The translations under genes were made by a program, and so were the position numbers. The notes beneath the pieces were generated by a model. The model was not told the origin of the DNA, searched no databases, and saw only the letters and a program-made list of their open reading frames with translations. DNA of 64,000 nt from Sphingomonadales bacterium UBA2683. GTDB taxonomy: Bacteria; Pseudomonadota; Alphaproteobacteria; Sphingomonadales; Sphingomonadaceae. The DNA lies in contig DELZ01000004.1 in assembly GCA_002354635.1 (NCBI GenBank), positions 509,878 to 573,877 on the forward strand, given 5' to 3'. Of the stretch, positions 34,678 through 42,705 are shown piece by piece. Each line of letters begins with the position of its first letter. Position 1 is the first letter of the stretch.

Positions 34678-35282
34678 TCAGAAAAACTACTTGGATTTCT
34701 GTCGCCGCTAAGGTGCTGGCGCTGTCCGTCCTGCTGATGACATCCCCTGCTTCGGCAAATGGGTATCGGGAGCAAGGTAAAACGGTGAAAGTTGCCAAGT
34801 CCGACCTTCATGTCACCCCGCCGCAGGATTGGAACAAATTGAGCATTAGGCCCGGGAAAAATGCCGAGACGTGGACGCTGGATGGTGAGCAGCTAAATGA
34901 TGTTACATTTTATGGAGGAATTGCGCCAGGAAAGCCGCTTGTTAAAGAACGAAACAAGAAACGAGAGCCCCTTCCTAAAATGAAAGAAGATACGTTACTC
35001 ATTGATATACCGGAGCTACTCGAAGGCACCTATCGCGCTTATAAGCAGATTGGCATATTCAAGCTGACGTCAACTGAACCTTCAAAATTTCTGGGGTTGG
35101 ACAGCGTCAAATTCACATACGAATATGTCGATGCTGACAATTTGACGCGATTGGGCGAAGGGCACGCTGCGATCGTTGAAGGTGAGTTATATATGGCCAC
35201 ATTCGACGCTCCTCGACTGCATTATTTTGCTCAAGGACTGGATGCCTTCCACGCATTAGTCGGCACAGCGAGCTTGCCCTAA
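34674..35282 (+). CDS. Secreted hypothetical protein, third gene of the M48 operon
   Basis: A 202-residue protein starting at a GTG that overlaps the protease stop (GTGA). It has a signal peptide ending T-S-P-A-S-A-N and a beta-rich mature part (D-L-H-V-T-P-P-Q-D-W-N-K-L, then W-T-L-D-G-E-Q-L-N-D-V-T-F-Y-G-G-I). I do not recognise a named domain. Operon membership suggests it is a partner or substrate of the M48 protease. Confidence 0.75.
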   Translation: MIRKTTWISVAAKVLALSVLLMTSPASANGYREQGKTVKVAKSDLHVTPPQDWNKLSIRPGKNAETWTLDGEQLNDVTFYGGIAPGKPLVKERNKKREPLPKMKEDTLLIDIPELLEGTYRAYKQIGIFKLTSTEPSKFLGLDSVKFTYEYVDADNLTRLGEGHAAIVEGELYMATFDAPRLHYFAQGLDAFHALVGTASLP

Positions 35283-35288
35283 ATCGAA

Positions 35289-35627
35289 ATGACATACCAA
35301 CTTCCAATCAGAAAAAATCGAATAGTGATCAGTGGCCTAATATCTTCGTCGCTATTTGCGATGGTTTTGGTTTTTCCTGCTCAAACTGCAAATGCTCATG
35401 GCGGCAGAACAGCAGCGGATGGTTGTCACAATGATCGCAAGAACGGTGGTAGGCATTGCCACGGAGGCGGTTCTTCAAGAGCATCGGCGTTTCGGTCGCA
35501 GCCAAAAGCAGATTATTATCCAAACTGTGCAGCGGCAAGGGCAGCAGGTGCCGCCCCTATCCGCAGAGGTCAACGCGGATATGGTTCGCATTTGGATCGA
35601 GACAATGATGGGATCGGTTGCGAATAG
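35289..35627 (+). CDS. Secreted excalibur-domain protein with a YHYH-like motif
   Basis: A 112-residue protein with a signal peptide (cleavage near A-N-A-H). A Gly/His-rich D-G-C-H-N-D-R-K-N-G-G-R-H-C-H segment is followed by an excalibur calcium-binding domain: Y-Y-P-N-C-A-A-A-R-A-A-G near residue 78 and the final D-R-D-N-D-G-I-G-C-E loop. This pair of motifs recurs in small bacterial secreted proteins of unknown role, sometimes fused to nucleases. It follows the M48 operon by 6 bases and is probably co-transcribed. Confidence 0.8.
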   Translation: MTYQLPIRKNRIVISGLISSSLFAMVLVFPAQTANAHGGRTAADGCHNDRKNGGRHCHGGGSSRASAFRSQPKADYYPNCAAARAAGAAPIRRGQRGYGSHLDRDNDGIGCE

Positions 35628-35973
35628 GAATTAGTTTATTGGATAGAGATGTGCCGAAGACGGAATTGTTTCGATCAACACTTGTCTTCGCATCTGGTGA
35701 GAGCTCTATGGACGCCAAAGGTCCTATGTCCGCTTCGCGCCCCATTTCGGACGTTCCAACGGCTTCGGCTTTATCCTGAAAGCGGAAACTGGAGGTTGTC
35801 GAAACGACAATATTGACCGCTCGATTTCACAATAATCGTTGCGCCAATGGCTTTTAAGTCAGGGACGGTTTTGGCGGTAATTGAGGTCTGCTGTTGAGGT
35901 TGGGCGCAATTACCGTCAATATTGTCCGCCATGAAATACAAAGTAAAAAAGCACGCCATAAAAGGGATGCACC
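35628..35973. other. Intergenic stretch with nested inverted repeats
   Basis: No gene is apparent. The right part (35796-35926) is the nested repeat described separately; the left part shows no clear signal. Confidence 0.4.
35796..35926. repeat. Nested inverted repeats
   Basis: GACAATATTGAC (35806-35817) is the exact reverse complement of GTCAATATTGTC (35915-35926). Inside, GGTAATTG (35876-35883) pairs with CAATTACC (35907-35914), directly abutting the outer arm. A small hairpin TTGTCG/CGACAA (35796-35810) overlaps the left arm. It could be the remnant of a small non-autonomous element or a structured terminator. Confidence 0.5.
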
Positions 35974-36711
35974 ATGACAATCGTTATCGCCACAGATTTA
36001 GGCCAGCCCGTTGAGCGGGATTTCGAGCCTTTGCCTACTGCAAGTGAAGAGGCCTTTGGTTCAACAGTTACAGGTGGCCCTTCCATGGTTTGGATGGTCG
36101 ACAATGGTATGGCAGTTCGAATGGGCGTCTTGGATGCGCTAAACACAGACAATTGTCATTTCAACCTCTCACCCGGTCAATCTGTGCTAGAATCTGCATC
36201 GGAACAACTTCCACTAATCCATCAAAATCTTGCCGAAGCAGAGTGGATAGTTGAGCCGTTGAATATTCCACCCGGCAAATATTTTCGGCGTATGGCTAGA
36301 CCCAATCACCAACACCCCGGAGATTTCCCCAACCAAATTCCATCGAATGATTACCCACATGAAAAAGCTGCGGCTATGCTGCAAGCAGAGTCACTCAGCG
36401 AACGCCTTGAGAACGCCTTCCGAACTGTTGATCCTGATCCTAAAAATATGAATTCCTTTGGCGGAGAATTTCGAAACATTCTGATATTGGCAGCGACCGA
36501 ATTTGAAGCTCAATGCAAAGGAATACTTCGAGCAAATGAATACGCAAACGGCGGGGAGAATAATTGGAATACGAAGGACTACATTAAATTGGAGCCCGCT
36601 CTTCGATTGGCAGACTATTCAATATCGCTTGGGCGAATCCCAACTTTCATTCGTAACATTCCAACTTGCTGCACTGGACAGATATCGCAACGACCCACGC
36701 TATGTCGTTAA
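35974..36711 (+). CDS. HEPN-like hypothetical protein, C-terminus probably disrupted
   Basis: A 245-residue frame. Residues about 140-225 resemble a family of HEPN-like proteins (S-F-G-G-E-F-R-N-I-L-I-L-A-A-T-E-F-E-A-Q, then D-Y-I-K-L-E-P-A-L-R-L-A-D-Y-S-I-S-L). In relatives I remember this is followed by a Pro-rich stretch and a K-H-x-R-E-type catalytic region. Here the frame instead ends in an unrelated Cys/Arg-rich tail and a long second frame takes over. It is therefore likely truncated or frameshifted. A defence or toxin origin is possible. Confidence 0.5.
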   Translation: MTIVIATDLGQPVERDFEPLPTASEEAFGSTVTGGPSMVWMVDNGMAVRMGVLDALNTDNCHFNLSPGQSVLESASEQLPLIHQNLAEAEWIVEPLNIPPGKYFRRMARPNHQHPGDFPNQIPSNDYPHEKAAAMLQAESLSERLENAFRTVDPDPKNMNSFGGEFRNILILAATEFEAQCKGILRANEYANGGENNWNTKDYIKLEPALRLADYSISLGRIPTFIRNIPTCCTGQISQRPTLCR

Positions 36712-37549
36712 ATTCCACGACTACATGGGAGACATGTATATTTCAGATAAATATTATGAAGACCCTGAATTTCTCGAACGGGATAAGGTCTCGATTAATT
36801 CATTTGGACTTGGGTTCAGCGAGAATCGAGTGCCCCATCTAGTTGTATTTTATCGCTATCTTTCAACGCTAAATGCTGAACATCAAAGATATTGGGACAG
36901 TTTTCGAGCCGAAAAGAGCGTTCCTATGTGCAAGCAATATTTCGACTCCAGCGTTGCAGGAGATTGGTGGGAGAATCGTTCTTTAAGATATGCGATTCAA
37001 GAAGAAATTCGCCTGATTAATGAAATGAGTAAGGCAGCGTTTTCTATACAGCTTTTTCGCGAAGCGATGAGCGACGAACTACCCATCGACGTGACTGCTT
37101 TTTCCATCCCATCCAAAGACAATTTTCACCATTTTGTTCACACTTGGGACAAGATCCTTTCTGACAATATTAATAGGAAATTTTTTCGAGGGAAGGTCCC
37201 ATTGGAAGATGAGGTTGAACGAAATGACGGAAAAGTGATTGTCACTCCACGAGGTACGTTGAAACTTCTCAACGAATGGTTGGAGAAGGTAGTTAGAAGC
37301 TCACAGAAGGCCGAACTGATAAATGAAATCATGGCTCCGTTGAGGGAGGTTCGTCGCTTAAGGCAAACACCTGCGCACAAATTTGAAATGGACGAGTTTT
37401 CTGATGATTTTCACGTTCAAAGACGTGAGGTTTTGATATCCATATTCAATTCCGTAACTTGTCTCAGGGCGTTTTTAGGAAACCATGCAAAGGCAGCCCA
37501 TATCGAAGTGCCCACATGGCTTGATGATCGAGAAATTGATGTGTTCTAG
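36503..37549 (+). CDS. Hypothetical protein overlapping the HEPN-like gene, probably missing its natural N-terminus
   Basis: The frame is open from 36503, but protein-like sequence begins only near residue 50, after the overlap: R-Y-R-N-D-P-R-Y-V-V-K-F-H-D-Y-M-G-D-M, then N-S-F-G-L-G-F-S-E-N, then R-L-I-N-E-M-S-K, ending V-P-T-W-L-D-D. I have seen this pattern in uncharacterised bacterial proteins of 400-450 residues, longer at the N-terminus. The 209-base overlap with the previous gene in another phase suggests a deletion joining two genes, or a frameshift. Function unknown. Confidence 0.5.
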   Translation: MKLNAKEYFEQMNTQTAGRIIGIRRTTLNWSPLFDWQTIQYRLGESQLSFVTFQLAALDRYRNDPRYVVKFHDYMGDMYISDKYYEDPEFLERDKVSINSFGLGFSENRVPHLVVFYRYLSTLNAEHQRYWDSFRAEKSVPMCKQYFDSSVAGDWWENRSLRYAIQEEIRLINEMSKAAFSIQLFREAMSDELPIDVTAFSIPSKDNFHHFVHTWDKILSDNINRKFFRGKVPLEDEVERNDGKVIVTPRGTLKLLNEWLEKVVRSSQKAELINEIMAPLREVRRLRQTPAHKFEMDEFSDDFHVQRREVLISIFNSVTCLRAFLGNHAKAAHIEVPTWLDDREIDVF

Positions 37550-37621
37550 CAGGGCGATTAGATTTGCGTCGATCTCGTTGATACTTCAACTACTCACAAA
37601 TCCATAACACGGCAGTTGTAT

Positions 37622-37668
37622 CGGACTGTCAGGATGGCACCGATCGTCGAGCGAAACCGGACAGTCCG
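37622..37668. repeat. Inverted repeat between convergent genes
   Basis: CGGACTGTC (37622-37630) and GACAGTCCG (37660-37668) are perfect inverse complements separated by 29 bases. No T-run follows, so it is not a standard terminator. Confidence 0.4.
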
Positions 37669-37762
37669 TAATCGGCCCACACTCCGACAAATCGGCACTG
37701 CCGCCGATCGCGCTTAGTCTTGGCTCGGCGTACATGGATCGACTTCAAGACCGCGACATCAC

Positions 37763-39382
37763 TTAGCTTGGGAGGGAAATTGACAATCCAGCGAGCTGAC
37801 AAACCAGTTCAGCCCGAGTGATCGGGATATCATACCGCCATTCTAGTAGCGGCACCCCATGGTGCGCCAGGATAGTCCGTTTCTTTTCGTCCCGAGAGCG
37901 AGCTAGCTGAAATCCTTCCTGTCCGCCAAAGAGCGCTATGGGCTCATAATGCTGCTGACCCTGATATTCGATCGCGAGTCCGAGTTCGGGCACATAGATG
38001 TCGACGGACTGCATGCCGAGGAAAACTGGTCGCCATTGATGGACCGCTGACGGCCATATCGAGCGAACAAGGTCGAGTAGTGCTACCTCGGAGACCCAAC
38101 CACGCCCAATCTCCGGGATAGATCGCTCTCTACGGAATGCCTCCTCGGCAGCAATCATTGAGCTTGCAAAGAATTCGGAGGCACCAGTGTCTGCAACGCC
38201 GATGTTCCATGAGAAAATTCGACCGCGCTGTCCGCTGGGGTTGACGAATTGCGCGATGTGGCGACGGCACGCGGACCAATCCGAAGCGGGGGGCATTGGT
38301 GGCAACATCAAAGACCCAAAATCCGGTCGCAACCTGTTCATTTCTTCAAAAACTGGTGGCTCTAGCACGAACTGCGCGTCGAGATGGTCCAGAAAAGCCT
38401 CAAACTCCTCCAGCAAGCGCCCTGATATCAGGGAATTCTTAGCGTGTTTGCGCGCGAGAACGCGGATGTCCTGCGCTTCGAGTAGTGTCTTGGTGAGAAA
38501 TCTCAAATAGATGACTTCGTCAAATAGCGACTCCCGTTCGCTGCCTGGAATTGCTTCGACCAATTCAAGTGCGTCGACCAGCCGGTCCGCCTCGGTGAGT
38601 TCGAGTACGCGTTGCCAATGGGGATCGGGATCCCATGGGCCGGCCTTTATGTCTGGCAAATCGTCTGGCAATCCGGTTCCATCGATCCCGTTCCATTGAT
38701 TGCCGAGTAGACGTGCCTGGAGACCGTATCCCCTTGATCTCTCGTTATCGTCCCGAATCTGGGCGATCGGTAGGCTAGGATCGAGTGGGTTGGCGGTCCA
38801 GGATTGGCCTTGCGGAATGCCATCGGGCCGCATGACGTAGCCGATGTCGAAACCAGCGGCCGAAAAGTCACCCATCGCAAGATCGCCGATCGCTTCAACC
38901 AGCCGCTCATAGAGCCGGACCTGGGCCTTCCGGACTCCGACTGAGATGAGGACGCGGCCTCGGTCCGATGTCTGTCTAGAGACTGCAGGCGCGTAAGCGG
39001 CGAGCGCAATTGCACGTTGTCGCCGAAGGCCTGGCCCTTCGAGGAAATGGATGCGGTGGGTAATCTCGTCGGAGAAGTCGGGATATGTCAGCGGGACAGC
39101 TAGGACCTTCTTAGGCGGTCGCCTCTTTGGCGGGGGCTCCGGCCCGTATTCGACTAGCAGTTCCCCGCAAAGCCTCGAAAGCTTGGTGAAGTGCAACGCC
39201 GCAGCAGAGTCCGCCTCACGCTTGCCTGCAAGCGTCTTATAGAGCTTCTGCCACCTGGCGAGATCTTTGCGATAGAACTCGCGACTAACTTTGTTGCGGA
39301 GTGAATCTTCGTACAGCTTTGCAGACGATCGAAACTCCTGGATGCCTACATCGCCAGTATCGGGAGGTGGCGGCTTCAGCAA
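37763..39382 (-). CDS. Hypothetical protein with C-terminal restriction-endonuclease-like domain
   Basis: A 539-residue protein. Residues 1-430 match nothing I know. The C-terminus (about 455-530) has the PD-(D/E)XK pattern of DUF559/Vsr-like nucleases: V-D-I-Y-V-P-E-L-G-L-A-I-E-Y-Q-G-Q-Q-H-Y, then R-D-E-K-K-R-T-I-L-A-H-H-G-V. The upstream in-frame stop leaves only a TTG start at 39382 with no ribosome site, so the 5' end may be damaged. GC content is higher than in the neighbouring + strand cargo. A stand-alone defence nuclease is a reasonable guess. Confidence 0.6.
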   Translation of the reverse strand: MLKPPPPDTGDVGIQEFRSSAKLYEDSLRNKVSREFYRKDLARWQKLYKTLAGKREADSAAALHFTKLSRLCGELLVEYGPEPPPKRRPPKKVLAVPLTYPDFSDEITHRIHFLEGPGLRRQRAIALAAYAPAVSRQTSDRGRVLISVGVRKAQVRLYERLVEAIGDLAMGDFSAAGFDIGYVMRPDGIPQGQSWTANPLDPSLPIAQIRDDNERSRGYGLQARLLGNQWNGIDGTGLPDDLPDIKAGPWDPDPHWQRVLELTEADRLVDALELVEAIPGSERESLFDEVIYLRFLTKTLLEAQDIRVLARKHAKNSLISGRLLEEFEAFLDHLDAQFVLEPPVFEEMNRLRPDFGSLMLPPMPPASDWSACRRHIAQFVNPSGQRGRIFSWNIGVADTGASEFFASSMIAAEEAFRRERSIPEIGRGWVSEVALLDLVRSIWPSAVHQWRPVFLGMQSVDIYVPELGLAIEYQGQQHYEPIALFGGQEGFQLARSRDEKKRTILAHHGVPLLEWRYDIPITRAELVCQLAGLSISLPS

Positions 39383-39582
39383 ATTGGAGGCCGATGATGT
39401 CTAAATCTGGTGGTCATCGCTATGGCTTAGCCTACTGCGTTGATACCGGCTACTTGCTCTGAAGCTGAATGTCAGAATTGTGATCTTAGCAACCAGATAC
39501 CGGATAGCCTGCTTACGGCCCAATATCCGCCAACCGGATGATGGCGGACAACTGGACCAGTTAACTAGCCTATCGATCATTC

Positions 39583-40515
39583 TCAGCTAGGATATTTACC
39601 AAGCGGTCCGCGGCGATCAACGACAGTGATCCGGCGTGATTTTGCCTCAATCACAAGGCGTTCCAACACTCCGTTTCCGGGAAATGCGATCACATAGCGA
39701 GGTCTTAGACTGAGCATTTGCTCGTTTCGCTTGAACCCGGCTCGTGCGCCCAGTCGGCGATCCAGTGAGAAGGTAAGCTGCGCGACGCCGCGACGCTCAG
39801 CCCAGGATGCGGCTAGACCGTCGGCACCCTTGCCATCTCCGCCATGGACCAGCACCATGTCAGCAACAGAGTTATGCACTTTGTCGAGTGTGGCCCAGAC
39901 ATTGTTGGCAAAACTCTTCGCATCTTCGGTGCTGTCTTGCTTGGTGCGGCCACCAGCAAAGATGATTGGCGTACCCTCGGGCATCAGCGCTTTGCGTCTG
40001 GACTGGCTGCTTGCTTTCAGAAAGTCACGGCCCTGAATGACGGCAGAGGTTAGCATCGCTCCATGATTGGCACGGGAACTAGAAACGGGTTTCCACGAGC
40101 TATGCGTTTCATCGAGGTAGAGCGCTGCTGCCACCTCGCGCATTTCTTCAAATGCGACCATGGAAGCTTCTGCCGCTTGCGCGCGTTCAATCTGATCTTC
40201 CAGGTTACTGGTATGTACTTCTGAGCCATCAGCGGATGCGATGAGTGCCCGGACTTCATCGGAGGCACGGTCAAGCTGCTTTGATTTACGCTGCGCAGCG
40301 CGGTGGAACAAATTGACGAAGCCCCATCCAATATCTTCAGCGTCGGCTTCAAGAGCGGTATCGGAAAAGACAGCAAACAATTCCGACCAAACAGCTGCAA
40401 GTGTCTGCGAGATAGCATCCTGAGCTGGAAAATCCGAAGATGTGAATGGGGATTGGCTGATCGTGAGACCGGAAAGGTCAAGACCAGCAAGTTGTTGCTT
40501 GAATATATTGTCCAT
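39583..40515 (-). CDS. DUF2493 (SLOG-superfamily) protein
   Basis: A 310-residue protein. The first 170 residues are helical. The last 140 form a DUF2493/YspA-type SLOG Rossmann domain: I-I-F-A-G-G-R-T, then V-H-G-G-D-G-K-G-A-D-G-L-A-A-S-W-A, then Y-V-I-A-F-P-G-N-G-V-L. SLOG domains bind nucleotides or nucleotide-derived signals. Proteins of this type are regular members of the ParB/ArdC/strawberry-notch block on sphingomonad mobile elements. Strong AGGAG site; block C lies directly upstream. Confidence 0.78.
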   Translation of the reverse strand: MDNIFKQQLAGLDLSGLTISQSPFTSSDFPAQDAISQTLAAVWSELFAVFSDTALEADAEDIGWGFVNLFHRAAQRKSKQLDRASDEVRALIASADGSEVHTSNLEDQIERAQAAEASMVAFEEMREVAAALYLDETHSSWKPVSSSRANHGAMLTSAVIQGRDFLKASSQSRRKALMPEGTPIIFAGGRTKQDSTEDAKSFANNVWATLDKVHNSVADMVLVHGGDGKGADGLAASWAERRGVAQLTFSLDRRLGARAGFKRNEQMLSLRPRYVIAFPGNGVLERLVIEAKSRRITVVDRRGPLGKYPS

Positions 40516-40553
40516 TATGTTCTCCTGATATGCGGGAGATGTGCGGCACCTTG

Positions 40554-40723
40554 CCGCTTTATCCCGCTAGAGCCCGAAAGGACCGTCAGGGCGCATGACG
40601 CACCGCCGGCAGGCGGGGAACCTCGCGAGACAAGGCTGGCGCGGGCCACACGGGCCGCAGTCCTCGCGGGGTTGCGTCAAAGCCCTGATGGTCCAGGGCC
40701 TCTCTTGCGGGGAGAAAAAGCGG
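40554..40723. promoter_or_regulatory. Structured inverted-repeat block C upstream of the DUF2493 gene
   Basis: Nested stems: outer CCGCTTT/AAAGCGG (40554-40560 with 40717-40723) and CCCGC/GCGGG (40563-40567 with 40707-40711). The middle stem is GGACCGTCAGGGC/GCCCTGATGGTCC (40580-40592 with 40682-40694, one G-T pair), then ACGCA/TGCGT (40598-40602 with 40673-40677). Hairpin CCGCC/GGCGG is at 40603-40616. It begins 39 bases upstream of the ATG at 40515. It fills the gap to the RES toxin gene and contains no credible ORF. Confidence 0.52.
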
Positions 40724-40758
40724 TCAGTTGTTCCGCCGACAATCAGGAGATTATGGGA

Positions 40759-41496
40759 TCAGTGTCCAGGCGAACTTGGCAGCCCGAAAATCTCCGGGTC
40801 AAAGGCGTAGCTTCCCCCGCCTGGAAAAGCCGCAATGGCGTTCAGTCGCCCCTGCTCGAAACGGAAATGCCAAGTCTGGCGATAATCCGGTGTCTTCCCG
40901 GCGAATATGGACGGATCAAATATCGCACTATTGTATCCAGCATCCGGATCACGCACCGAAACTGTACGAATGAGCTGCGCATCTGCTTTGCGAGCCACAT
41001 CAGCAAATTCCTGACAGGCTTTGTAGTCATCAAGATGCGTCCAGTCTGATGCCCGCGCGTCAAATGGCGGCCTGGAAAGATCAACAGCGCGAGAGGTCGA
41101 AACGGCAACGGAAAAACTTAGATGCTCGCTGGTCCGGTTCCCCGGCACAAAATCCGGCGACCGGCTGAAAAAGCGCAGTCGCCAATAGGCAGTCTCTGCA
41201 ATCGCTGTGGCTTCAGCTTCACTGGCGTAGAAAATACCAGGACGCTCATTCGCCCGCCGGAACCGGCTTGGGCTTTTATGACCGTATCGAAAGGGTGAAG
41301 CGAGAAGATAATGCAGACCTTGTGCAGACTTGGGAAGGTTCGGTTTTGCTTCTTCGGCAAGCTCTTCAAGGCGTGCCTGATCTTCGAAGTTTTCCGCCAG
41401 ACGAATGGTCGATATCCGGTGCTGCGCTTCAACCACCCGCCAAACGGTTTTGCGGTAGCGGCGAAATTCAGACGCGAGCGCGGTGGGCGTCCACAT
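40759..41496 (-). CDS. RES-domain toxin (NAD+ phosphorylase family)
   Basis: A 245-residue RES-domain protein (V-W-R-V-V-E-A-Q-H-R-I-S-T-I-R-L near the start, then G-I-F-Y-A-S-E-A-E-A-T-A-I-A-E-T and, toward the end, a conserved S-A-I-F-D region). The R-E-S motif residues that name the family appear in degenerate form. Known RES toxins such as MbcT and Res degrade NAD+. The ATG at 41496 is preferred over the GTG at 41502. It overlaps the Xre-type antitoxin gene upstream. Confidence 0.82.
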   Translation of the reverse strand: MWTPTALASEFRRYRKTVWRVVEAQHRISTIRLAENFEDQARLEELAEEAKPNLPKSAQGLHYLLASPFRYGHKSPSRFRRANERPGIFYASEAEATAIAETAYWRLRFFSRSPDFVPGNRTSEHLSFSVAVSTSRAVDLSRPPFDARASDWTHLDDYKACQEFADVARKADAQLIRTVSVRDPDAGYNSAIFDPSIFAGKTPDYRQTWHFRFEQGRLNAIAAFPGGGSYAFDPEIFGLPSSPGH

Positions 41497-41845
41497 AGTC
41501 ACATACTGTCAAAAGTCCCTTGAAACTGTCGATGAGATCAATCGGCCGCGCTTCAAGATCAAGATTATGCGATGCGAGCCAGGATTTGGCTGCGTCATCA
41601 TCACTGCCCATGAGCGCATCCAGACTGCGGAACAGCCGCAAGAGAAATTGACCGGCCTCAAAAGATTTAGAGGCAGGATCAAGAAATGTCTTCCCGGAAC
41701 GAAGCCGGGAAATGGTTGCTTCGGATAATCCTAGAACTGAACTCAGTTTGACATTGCTCAAACCCCAAAATGCTGCGATTTTACTGATCGCAGAGGTCAG
41801 CAACTTGTCATCATTTTCTTTAACACTCGGCGCACGGCTGGCCAC
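41468..41845 (-). CDS. Xre/MbcA/ParS-type antitoxin
   Basis: A 125-residue protein with an N-terminal Xre-like helix-turn-helix (S-N-V-K-L-S-S-V-L-G-L-S-E-A-T-I-S-R-L-R-S-G) and a C-terminal DUF2384-like toxin-binding part. Starts at GTG with AAGGA in front. It precedes and overlaps the RES toxin gene, the standard antitoxin-first order. It should both neutralise the toxin and repress the pair, stabilising the ICE. Confidence 0.83.
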   Translation of the reverse strand: MASRAPSVKENDDKLLTSAISKIAAFWGLSNVKLSSVLGLSEATISRLRSGKTFLDPASKSFEAGQFLLRLFRSLDALMGSDDDAAKSWLASHNLDLEARPIDLIDSFKGLLTVCDYVDAHRARV

Positions 41846-41932
41846 TGACGTTCCTTTCTTATGAATGAATTACTATATATACTTTCATTTGCAATATTGC
41901 AAGTTTAAACCCGTTGGCTCGATGATGTCGGT

Positions 41933-42544
41933 TCATGCTGCTTGAGCAGCCTCATAAATAGCTTCGCCATTGGAAAACCTGCCGGCGCAGCGGTATTCGC
42001 AAAATATTTCCAGAAACCGGGTTTCGACTTGGGCAATCCAGCGGTCAGTTCGTCCGGTCCGGGAGCAATTCATATCACTGTCCCAGTAACGATCATCATC
42101 ACGCGCCACCAGCCAGATAGCAGCGAGGGAGCCATATAGGGAAATACCCAAATCAGCATAGGCATTGCGCAGCAAGATACGGTCCTCGCGTCCCCGCCAC
42201 CCTTCATGGCTTTTGAGCGACGGAAATGCATGGCCCGCGGAATTTGTGACAAATTCCACCAAATCCTCATAGACCCATTCCCAGTCATCGTCGTTTTCGC
42301 ATTCCAGCGCGCGATATGCGACAATGGCGCCCGTGGGATAGCCGTTTTCTTGCGCCATCATCCAAAGCCAGAGGACATTCATTCCGCGATAGGGCGTACC
42401 GCAGCTGCGCAAGGGCCGCGAGACTGGAAGCCCTCGCCACGGCTGGATCCAGGGTTTTGTTCCAGCCTCCAGTTTTTCGATGATCGCGGCGGTGATCCTT
42501 GCGGCGGGCGATATCTTCGGTGAGCGATATGATCTTTTGGGCAT
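41933..42544 (-). CDS. ArdC N-terminal domain fused to an unrelated C-terminus
   Basis: A 203-residue protein. Residues 1-65 are the ssDNA-binding ArdC N-terminal domain (I-I-E-K-L-E-A-G-T-K-P-W-I-Q-P-W-R-G, then P-Y-R-G-M-N-V-L-W-L-W). The zinc metallopeptidase part of full ArdC is absent; instead about 135 residues of another domain follow (D-W-E-W-V-Y-E-D-L-V-E-F-V, then T-D-R-W-I-A-Q-V-E-T-R-F-L-E-I-F). Full ArdC protects incoming single strands from restriction enzymes. The ATG at 42544 has AGGAGA six bases upstream. Either a natural two-domain variant or a deletion product. Confidence 0.62.
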   Translation of the reverse strand: MPKRSYRSPKISPAARITAAIIEKLEAGTKPWIQPWRGLPVSRPLRSCGTPYRGMNVLWLWMMAQENGYPTGAIVAYRALECENDDDWEWVYEDLVEFVTNSAGHAFPSLKSHEGWRGREDRILLRNAYADLGISLYGSLAAIWLVARDDDRYWDSDMNCSRTGRTDRWIAQVETRFLEIFCEYRCAGRFSNGEAIYEAAQAA

Positions 42545-42592
42545 GTGTATTCTCCTGAATATATCCAGCAAATTACTGGATCAGACAGGCCC

Positions 42593-42610
42593 AAGCCCCC
42601 TCTCCTCTAG
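42593..42610 (-). repeat. Purine-rich leader element, copy 3
   Basis: AAGCCCCCTCTCCTCTAG on the + strand, 49 bases upstream of the ArdC-N gene start and just after the parB terminator in the direction of transcription. Confidence 0.5.
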
Positions 42611-42643
42611 CCTTCGAGCGGACGCAAAAATCCTGAAATAAAA

Positions 42644-42676
42644 GAAGCGGCTTGCCTCAAAAAGGCAAGCCGCTTC
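42644..42676 (-). terminator. Terminator of the parB-like gene
   Basis: A perfect 14-bp stem, GAAGCGGCTTGCCT (42644-42657) and AGGCAAGCCGCTTC (42663-42676), with a 5-base loop. Reading leftward it is followed by TTTTAT. It separates the parB-like gene from the next leftward transcription unit. Confidence 0.85.
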
Positions 42677-42705
42677 AGCCAGAAGACCACCTGTCAGGAG
42701 GAGGA

